From: an uncultured Kiritimatiellota bacterium
GTDB taxonomy: Bacteria > Verrucomicrobiota > Kiritimatiellia > RFP12 > UBA1067
DNA: 64,000 nt
Assembly (NCBI GenBank): GCA_934667425.1
Contig: CAKULV010000001.1
Location: 186,001 to 250,000 of the forward strand
Direction: 5' to 3'
Shown: piece by piece, positions 58,780 through 64,000 of the stretch
How the letters are laid out: the number at the start of each line of letters is the position of its first letter
Numbering within the stretch: position 1 is the first letter of the stretch
The notes under the pieces: model-generated
What the model saw: only the letters and a program-made list of their open reading frames with translations
What the model was told of the DNA's origin: nothing
The model's database searches: none
Translations under genes and position numbers: made by a program

Positions 58780-60471
58780 ATGCTGAAACGTTTGAAAGTC
58801 GATAATCTGGCCATCGTCGAACATGCCGAGGCTACGTTTGGCGGCGGATTGACCGTGATAACCGGCGAGACGGGCGCCGGCAAGAGCGTGTTCATGGGGG
58901 CGCTCACGCTTGCGCTTGGCGCGAGGGCGGACGCAAGCTCTGTCCGCGACGGGTGCAAGGAGGCCCGCATAGAGGCGGAGTTCGACTCGGGCGATGCCGA
59001 TGCGCTTCTTGACGAGCAGGGGCTGCCGGCGTGCGAGGGCGGAGTGCTGCTTGTGCGCCGGGTGATCTCCGCCACCGGAGGCAGCCGCGTGTGGATAAAC
59101 GATTCTGCAACGTCGGTGCAGACCCTTCGGGCGCTTGGCGACAGGCTTGTTGACATACACGGCCCCAATGACCGCCGCTCGCTTGTCGACGAGGACTTCC
59201 AGCGCGATGCGCTTGACCGTTACGGGAAGGTCGATCTGCGGGCGTATTCCACCGAGTGGCGCAAGCTTTCGGAGCTCAGGGCCAGACGGGCCGAGCTTGC
59301 CGGCGCGGTGGATGTCGCCGACGAGGTCGAGCGGCTTCGCGGTTCCATCGAGGAGATCGACGCCGCAAACCTTACCGAGGATGACGAAGAGCCGCTCACC
59401 GCGCGTCATGAGGCGGCCGCCCACGCATCAGAGATCGTTGAGGCCGCGAATGCGGCAAATGCCGCTCTCGCGGGAGATGGCGGCATCTCGTATGGCGGTG
59501 ATGCCTGTGATACCTCCGCAGCGGATCTGCTCATCCTTGCCGAAGGCCGCATCCGCGAGATGGCGAAATACCACGCCCCCGCGAACGAGTGGGGCGATGA
59601 GCTTGAGAGGATAATAACGTCCGTGCAGGAGCTGTCCCGCTCGGTCGCCGACTCGGTGAGCCTGATAGACGCGGATCCTGCCGTGCTCCAGGCGCTGGAC
59701 GACAGGATATCTCTCGTGCGCAGGCTCAAGCGCAAGTACACGTGCGCCACCGTGGCGGACATCCTTGCGCTGCGCGACAGGCGGGCGCAGAAGCTTGCCG
59801 ATCTCGAGGATCGCGACGGGAAGATCAGGGAGCTTGATGCCCAGATAGAGGCCGCCGAAAAATCCGTGCGCAAGGCGGGGAGCGCACTTTCCGCGATGCG
59901 AAAGAAGGCGGCGGCGAAACTTGCCGCAGCCGTGACGGCCGAACTGCGTGGGCTTGGGTTTCTCCAGGCGGGCTTCTCGGTCGGCATCGGGCCGCGTGAG
60001 CCGGATGCAAGCGGCTGCGACGGCATAGTGTACAGATTCGAGCCCAACCCCGGCGAGTCGTCGCGTCCGCTCGCGCAAATCGCATCCACTGGCGAGATTG
60101 CGCGTGTGATGCTCGCTCTCAAGGCCGTGATTGCCGAGCGGGATGCCATATCGACTCTTGTGTTCGATGAGATCGACTCGAACATTGGCGGCGAGACGGG
60201 GCATGCCGTCGGGGAGAAGCTGCTGGCGGTGGGGAAGCACCATCAGGTCATAGCCATAACGCACCTTCCGCAGTCCGCAGTGTACGGATGCCGGCATCTC
60301 GTGGTGGCGAAATCCGTATCCGGCGGGCGGACGAGAAGCGCCATACGAGAGGTGTCCGGCGACGCCCGCGTGAAGGAGATAGCCAGGATGCTTGGCGGAG
60401 AACGCGCCGCCTCCGTGGCGCAGCGCCATGCCAAGGAACTGCTGGCACTTGCGCAAGATGGTGGCTTTTGA
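58780..60471 (+). CDS. recN: DNA repair protein RecN
   Basis: SMC-like ATPase recruited to double-strand breaks. 563 residues. N-terminal MLKRLKVDNLAIVEHAEATF and Walker A ITGETGAGKSVFMGAL (about 27-42); VLLVRRVISATGGSRVWINDSATS is the usual second strand block; a coiled coil occupies about 165-390; the signature EIARVMLALKAVIAE (LSGGExxR-like, here STGEIARVMLA) and Walker B LVFDEIDSNIGGETG with IAITHLPQSAVYG close the ATPase head. Same direction as rplU-rpmA. Confidence 0.95.
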   Translation: MLKRLKVDNLAIVEHAEATFGGGLTVITGETGAGKSVFMGALTLALGARADASSVRDGCKEARIEAEFDSGDADALLDEQGLPACEGGVLLVRRVISATGGSRVWINDSATSVQTLRALGDRLVDIHGPNDRRSLVDEDFQRDALDRYGKVDLRAYSTEWRKLSELRARRAELAGAVDVADEVERLRGSIEEIDAANLTEDDEEPLTARHEAAAHASEIVEAANAANAALAGDGGISYGGDACDTSAADLLILAEGRIREMAKYHAPANEWGDELERIITSVQELSRSVADSVSLIDADPAVLQALDDRISLVRRLKRKYTCATVADILALRDRRAQKLADLEDRDGKIRELDAQIEAAEKSVRKAGSALSAMRKKAAAKLAAAVTAELRGLGFLQAGFSVGIGPREPDASGCDGIVYRFEPNPGESSRPLAQIASTGEIARVMLALKAVIAERDAISTLVFDEIDSNIGGETGHAVGEKLLAVGKHHQVIAITHLPQSAVYGCRHLVVAKSVSGGRTRSAIREVSGDARVKEIARMLGGERAASVAQRHAKELLALAQDGGF

Positions 60472-60477
60472 TACAAT
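60449..60477 (+). promoter_or_regulatory. Promoter of rplU-rpmA
   Basis: TTGCGC (60449-60454), 17 nt, TACAAT (60472-60477): same hexamers and spacing as the fabH promoter. It overlaps the end of recN. Confidence 0.7.
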
Positions 60478-60493
60478 ATGTGCCCTTCTTTTC

Positions 60494-60535
60494 GAGGAAA
60501 TCAGTTTTTCCTCACGGAAAGAGGATGTAACATCC
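60494..60535 (+). promoter_or_regulatory. rplU leader with two hairpins
   Basis: GAGGAAA (60494-60500) pairs with TTTCCTC (60507-60513), and GGATG-TAA-CATCC (60523-60535) follows directly. The AAAGG ribosome site comes right after. This may be an autoregulatory ribosomal-protein leader. Confidence 0.5.
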
Positions 60536-60548
60536 AAAGGAAAACACA

Positions 60549-60863
60549 ATGGAAGCATACGCAGTGTTGGAAACCGGCGGCAAGCAGGTGCTTGTCAAGG
60601 CCGGCGACACGGTCGAGATTGAAAAGATCGAGGCCGAGGAGGGCAAGGAGGTTGTCCTCAATACCGTTTGTGCCGTCTCCGACGGTACTACGCTCAAGGT
60701 AGGTACGCCATATGTCGAAGGCGCTTCGGTGACCCTCGAGGTCGTTGGCGTGAAGCGCGGCGTGAAGACGATCAACTTCAAGGCGAAGCGCCGCAAAGGC
60801 TCGCGTCGCACCGTTGGTCACCGCCAGCAGTACACGGTTGCAACCGTCAAGTCGATCGCTTAA
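60549..60863 (+). CDS. rplU: 50S ribosomal protein L21
   Basis: 104 residues, normal. MEAYAVLETGGKQVLVKAGDTVEIEKI is the L21 N-terminus and KAKRRKGSRRTVGHRQQYTVATVKSI is the RNA-binding C-terminus. ATG 60549 after AAAGGAAAACACA. First gene of the usual rplU-rpmA pair. Confidence 0.97.
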   Translation: MEAYAVLETGGKQVLVKAGDTVEIEKIEAEEGKEVVLNTVCAVSDGTTLKVGTPYVEGASVTLEVVGVKRGVKTINFKAKRRKGSRRTVGHRQQYTVATVKSIA

Positions 60864-60879
60864 GGGGAGGTAGAGAAAA

Positions 60880-61125
60880 ATGGCTTCTTCAGCATCAGCG
60901 CGTAACGGACGCGATTCAAACCCTAAGTACCTCGGCGTCAAGGCCTATGACGGCCAGCTCCTCAAGGCCGGTTCGATCATCGTGCGTCAGCGCGGCACCA
61001 AGATCCATCCAGGCGCGAATGTCGGATGCGGTCGCGACTTCACGCTTTTCGCCCTTAAGGACGGCAAGGTGAAGTTCATCAAGGACGGCAAGTTCGTCAC
61101 AATCGTTCCCGTGGATGCCAAGTAG
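60880..61125 (+). CDS. rpmA: 50S ribosomal protein L27 with atypical N-terminus
   Basis: 81 residues, ATG 60880 after [63 protein letters not shown] are L27 throughout. The N-terminus, [13 protein letters not shown], lacks the HKKGGG stretch of typical L27 (MAHKK-GGSxRNGRDS), whose lysines reach the peptidyl-transferase centre; the protein is about two to three residues shorter there. The start is fixed by the ribosome site. Confidence 0.96.
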   Translation: MASSASARNGRDSNPKYLGVKAYDGQLLKAGSIIVRQRGTKIHPGANVGCGRDFTLFALKDGKVKFIKDGKFVTIVPVDAK

Positions 61126-61148
61126 GGCTTCGCGAGAAGAGAATGCGG

Positions 61149-61185
61149 AAACGGGGAGGTCGCCCAAGCGGTCTCCCCGTTTTTC
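61149..61185. terminator. Bidirectional terminator between rpmA and the AraC-type gene
   Basis: AAACGGGGAG (61149-61158) pairs with CTCCCCGTTT (61173-61182), followed by T on the + strand; A-rich sequence on the left supplies a shorter T run for the minus strand. Confidence 0.85.
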
Positions 61186-61189
61186 ATTC

Positions 61190-62074
61190 TTACCTTCCCT
61201 TGCGGCATGCGCTTGCGGTTGTGCCGTAGGTCTGGCGGAACTGGGCGGCGAGATGCTGCGGGGAGAAGTATCCGAGATCGATGGCAATGCGGCCTATGGG
61301 ATCATCTGTTTCCGTAAGGCGTCGCCTGGCCTCCTCAAGGCGGCACTTTGCGAGATAGGCATACGGCGGCATGCCTATCACCTGCCGGAACATGGCCGAG
61401 AAATGGCTCTCGGAGAGTCTTGCGTGGCGTGCGAGTTCCGCCACCGTGAAGCGGTGGGATGGACGGTGCGCTATCGTATTTGCGATGTCTGAGATCTTCG
61501 CAAGCGCTTTCAGGGTGGGCCTGTTGTCCGCCGATTGTATTGTCATGAGCAGGATCTGGAGGATGAGCGTGCGCAGCACGAGTGTGCGGTAGGCGCCGCG
61601 TGGCTGCTCTCCGTATGCCTTGAAGATGTCCCGGAACAGCTGGCGCATGGATCGGTCTACCGCGAAGTCGTGGGCCTTGATCGCTGACAGCCGCTTCACG
61701 AGCGCCGCCGTCTCGGCTGCGGAGAGTCCGAGGATGGTGCGGCCCCGGCGCGGATATCGGAAGAAGAGCCAGTACATGCGCATGCCCTTGTGGTTTGTCG
61801 TCAAGTGATGCCGGTCCCCCGGCTGGGTTAGGAATACGTTGTTGGGCATCAGCGAGTATGTCGCGCCTTCACATTCGAACACCAGCGACCCGCGTGAACA
61901 GAAGCAGAGCTCGATGCATCCCTCGTGCACGTGCTCCGGCAATGCTTTCCAGTTTGTCCTGTACAGGCCATGGCTTATCGCCGGTATGCCGTCTATGCCG
62001 TCCTTCTCCGGCGAGAGGATGATCTGCTCGCTCGTTATGTCGGCCTGCGATGGGAGTCTTTGCGTATTGCTCAT
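61190..62074 (-). CDS. AraC-family transcriptional regulator with cupin sensor
   Basis: 294 residues. N-terminal cupin-like sensor ([41 protein letters not shown]) and C-terminal double helix-turn-helix ([45 protein letters not shown]...[27 protein letters not shown]). Such regulators control sugar-use genes. ATG 62074 overlaps the end of the upstream regulator gene, so the two are co-transcribed. Confidence 0.9.
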   Translation of the reverse strand: MSNTQRLPSQADITSEQIILSPEKDGIDGIPAISHGLYRTNWKALPEHVHEGCIELCFCSRGSLVFECEGATYSLMPNNVFLTQPGDRHHLTTNHKGMRMYWLFFRYPRRGRTILGLSAAETAALVKRLSAIKAHDFAVDRSMRQLFRDIFKAYGEQPRGAYRTLVLRTLILQILLMTIQSADNRPTLKALAKISDIANTIAHRPSHRFTVAELARHARLSESHFSAMFRQVIGMPPYAYLAKCRLEEARRRLTETDDPIGRIAIDLGYFSPQHLAAQFRQTYGTTASACRKGR

Positions 62075-63282
62075 GCGCGGTTCCTCCGGCGGTATTCGTT
62101 CATCGTGATCCCAAAGTGCTTCCGGAAGAGGTTTTTCGGGTAGTTCTCGTTCGCCCAGCCGAGACGGCGCGTGACCTCGCCGATGGGTTCGTCCGTCCGT
62201 GCAAGCTTCGCCTTCAGTTCGCCGAGCCGTGCCGCCGTGATCACGGAAAGGATCGACTCGCCGCGCACCTCGCGGAACCGAAGGTCCGCAAGGGATCGCG
62301 ACACGCGCAGGTGGGCGACCACGTCGCGCACCCCTATGCCTCTCTTTGCGTTGTGGTGGATGAATGCGAGCGCCCTTTGGACCAGCTGGCCTGAAGATGT
62401 CTCGCGGGACGTCGATGCGCGGCGGATGATTTCGCTCTCGCCCCTTACCGTTATTTCTGATGTGCCGTCTTTATTCCGCAGACTGTTGCGCATCAGCCGC
62501 TCAAGCGTTTCGGCGGCAAGCCTCCCGGCTTCCGTGAAATTGGGGCGGATGCTCGAAAGCTGCGGGGTTGTGCTCTCGCAGATGAACTCCTCGTCATCCA
62601 CGCCGAGCACCGCAATGTCGTTCGGCACGCGGAGCCTGGCCGCCGAACACGCCTGCAGCACGTCCATCGCTATGCTGTCGTCGGCCGCCATGATCGCGGC
62701 CGGTTTCCGAAGACGCTTCAGCCACTTTGCGATGTTGCCGATCCGCTCCGCCTTGCCGCCGGCCGGCGGCTCTGAAAATGTGATGCAGACAGCATTGTGC
62801 CGGTGAAACTCATCGGAAAAGCCGCGACACCGTTCGCTCGACCAAGCGGCCGTCCCGCTCCTCTCAGGCACGAAGCCGAATGAGGAGTATCTGCCTTCGG
62901 CAATGAATTCGCGCGCGCCGCTGCGGCCTATGTCATGGTTGTCGAGACGGATGTGCCTTACCAAAGGCGACCGCACTTCCCGCGCCAGTGCGTCATTCTC
63001 GATCGTCACGAACGGGATGCCGCTTGCCAAAAGCGTATTTGAAGGCGCGAAGGTATCCGTGACGGCGACGATGAATCCGTTCGCGTGGTGCGCACAGGCT
63101 TCGTAGATGATCCGCTCTGAGACATCCTTCTCGAATCGGACGATGTCGAGTCGCCATTCGCCATGCTCCGCGATGTGTGCGAAGATGCCGCGCATTACGG
63201 AAGGACCGTAGCAGCTGCGCATCGATACGAACACGGTGACGCGCGGCAGTCGCCTGGATGTCTTGTGTGGAACTCTTCCCAT
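62071..63282 (-). CDS. XylR-type regulator: LacI-like sensor fused to AraC DNA-binding domain
   Basis: 403 residues from ATG 63282. Residues about 12-270 are a periplasmic-binding-protein-like sensor (RVTVFVSMRSCYGPSVMRGIFAHIAEHGEWRLDI ... IAVLGVDDEEFICESTTPQLSSIRPNFTEAG), and about 300-400 an AraC domain (RGIGVRDVVAHLRVSRSLADLRFREVRGESILSVITAARLGELKAKLARTDEPIGEVTRRLGWANENYPKNLFRKHFGITMNEYRRR), the layout of E. coli XylR. The frame runs on to 63390, but TATACT (63295-63290) ends exactly 7 nt before ATG 63282, so the leaderless start is preferred. Confidence 0.9.
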   Translation of the reverse strand: MGRVPHKTSRRLPRVTVFVSMRSCYGPSVMRGIFAHIAEHGEWRLDIVRFEKDVSERIIYEACAHHANGFIVAVTDTFAPSNTLLASGIPFVTIENDALAREVRSPLVRHIRLDNHDIGRSGAREFIAEGRYSSFGFVPERSGTAAWSSERCRGFSDEFHRHNAVCITFSEPPAGGKAERIGNIAKWLKRLRKPAAIMAADDSIAMDVLQACSAARLRVPNDIAVLGVDDEEFICESTTPQLSSIRPNFTEAGRLAAETLERLMRNSLRNKDGTSEITVRGESEIIRRASTSRETSSGQLVQRALAFIHHNAKRGIGVRDVVAHLRVSRSLADLRFREVRGESILSVITAARLGELKAKLARTDEPIGEVTRRLGWANENYPKNLFRKHFGITMNEYRRRNRA

Positions 63283-63295
63283 GTGCCGAAGTATA
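63280..63295 (-). promoter_or_regulatory. Leaderless-type promoter of the XylR-type regulator
   Basis: TATACT on the minus strand (63295-63290), 7 nt TCGGCAC, ATG (63282-63280). No ribosome site. Confidence 0.65.
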
Positions 63296-63351
63296 CCATA
63301 TGGCTTGTTTGATTTGTGAGGAAATGTTGTTTGAAATGAATGTCGTTTTTC

Positions 63352-63381
63352 TTGACAGTCCAACCCTGCCTCCACTACAAT
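63352..63381 (+). promoter_or_regulatory. Strong sigma-70 promoter of the AAC(3)-like gene
   Basis: Consensus TTGACA (63352-63357), 18 nt, TACAAT (63376-63381). Divergent from the regulator pair; the two promoters lie about 60 nt apart, so one regulator may act on both. Confidence 0.75.
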
Positions 63382-63417
63382 GAGCGGCATCGGAAGAAAC
63401 AGGAGGAAACAAAGAAG

Positions 63418-64000
63418 ATGAGTCTGATGCGGGTGATAAGCGAGGCGCAGTTCCTTGCGGGCGAGGATGCGCGTGGCGCCTTGGTTGTGCTTGAGCCGGA
63501 GACGGCGCTTTCAAGCGAGCATCTGGATGCGCTTTTGGATTGCGGCGCCGCCGGGTTCGTAAGCGACTTTACGCCAGAACGCTTCGAGAAGCCGGACGTT
63601 GTTCCGGAGCTTGCGTATGACCGTGGACGCTACGCCGGGCTTCGGGCGTATGCGGTGACGCCGCGCACGGGCGTCCGCCTGCGCACCTATGCCTCCGGAA
63701 ACCCCGTGTGCCGCGTCGATGTCGGCGAGGACGGCTCGCTTTCGCTCGTGCCGCCTGCCGCTCCCGCCAAGCGCGACAAGTCCAGGGACCCTCAAGTCGA
63801 CAAGGCGGCGATTCTTGCATCGTTCCGCGAGCTTGGCGTCAAGGAGGGCGACACGCTCATGGTGCATTCGTCGCTTTCCGCGTGCGGACACATCGTCGGC
63901 GGCGCAAAGACCGTCATAGATGCCCTTGTGGAGGCCGTCGGCGAGGACGGCAATTTCTTCTTCCCGTCATTCCAGCGTTCCGAATGCTTCCTCAACGGGA
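63418..64000 (+). CDS. AAC(3)-family aminoglycoside N-acetyltransferase-like protein, 3' end missing
   Basis: 194 codons from ATG 63418 (AGGAGGAAAC upstream) run off the window end. Residues about 1-125 are an N-terminal extension unlike classic AAC(3) (ISEAQFLAGEDARGALVVLEPE...RTYASGNPVCRVDVG). From about 135 on, ILASFRELGVKEGDTLMVHSSLSACGHIVGGAKTVIDALVEAVGEDGNFFFPSFQ is the N-terminal part of the AAC(3)/YokD fold. In bacteria outside resistance settings such proteins often act on unknown amines or sugars, so drug resistance should not be assumed. Divergent from two sugar-type regulators. Confidence 0.8.
   Translation, partial: MSLMRVISEAQFLAGEDARGALVVLEPETALSSEHLDALLDCGAAGFVSDFTPERFEKPDVVPELAYDRGRYAGLRAYAVTPRTGVRLRTYASGNPVCRVDVGEDGSLSLVPPAAPAKRDKSRDPQVDKAAILASFRELGVKEGDTLMVHSSLSACGHIVGGAKTVIDALVEAVGEDGNFFFPSFQRSECFLNG

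Overview
The window looks like a high-GC, Gram-negative bacterium of the PVC superphylum, most likely Kiritimatiellota or a close gut/rumen relative of Verrucomicrobiota and Lentisphaerota. I infer this from a pilus-like gene set in the order known from Akkermansia muciniphila (Amuc_1102 to Amuc_1098), secreted Gfo/Idh/MocA oxidoreductases, passenger-type beta-strand proteins, secreted glycoside hydrolases, and Kdo and lipoprotein genes that imply an outer membrane. No search was run, so the placement is an inference.

Region by region. 1-2758: a K+-dependent-type membrane pyrophosphatase (5' end outside the window) and arabinose-5-phosphate isomerase. 2800-10787: five-gene pilus-like cluster ending in a large secretin and a terminator. 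10841-11525: non-coding, built of heptamer repeats around three 45-bp direct repeats. 11504-20307: tcdA (minus), fabH-fabF-fabZ-recJ, metY, a small ORF, cysK and rex (minus). 20419-27040: tRNA-Ser, a GntR/LacI-type regulator, a beta-strand surface protein and a GH71-like glycosidase. 27236-29184: an AAA/DUF4143 ATPase bracketed by two copies of a 37-bp palindrome, a truncated ORF and a lipoprotein. 29332-36114: two exported Gfo/Idh/MocA proteins, NagB, a sodium:solute symporter and altronate dehydratase, together suggesting amino-sugar and uronate use; a 150-bp repeat sits on both sides of the second oxidoreductase. 36241-41227: a candidate structured RNA, a PEGA/TolB-like lipoprotein, an M48 protease, small membrane proteins and an Lgt-like protein. 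41244-46739: an 1831-residue chimeric surface protein. 46800-50540: ATPase genes, gene fragments and an AT-rich orphan gene (accessory region). 50542-58652: an alpha-galactosidase-like enzyme, nadC, a HAD phosphatase, a RelBE-type toxin-antitoxin pair, and an operon of regulator, beta-helix protein and GH127-like enzyme. 58780-61125: recN, rplU, rpmA. 61190-63282: two AraC-type regulators on the minus strand. 63418-end: an AAC(3)-like acetyltransferase cut by the window.

The most interesting signals are not single genes. (1) At least six genes have a -10 box exactly 7 nt before their start codon with no Shine-Dalgarno sequence, as expected for leaderless mRNAs; four of them are transcription factors. 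(2) Intergenic DNA carries a family of heptanucleotide repeats arranged as inverted-repeat elements, including two near-identical 150-bp copies. (3) A ~280-nt, promoter- and terminator-bounded, strongly base-paired locus at 36241-36525 matches no RNA class I recognise. (4) The 37-bp palindrome pair, a perfect 38-bp palindrome upstream of altronate dehydratase, and a REP-like hairpin read through in frame inside a protease signal peptide show palindromic elements moving among genes.
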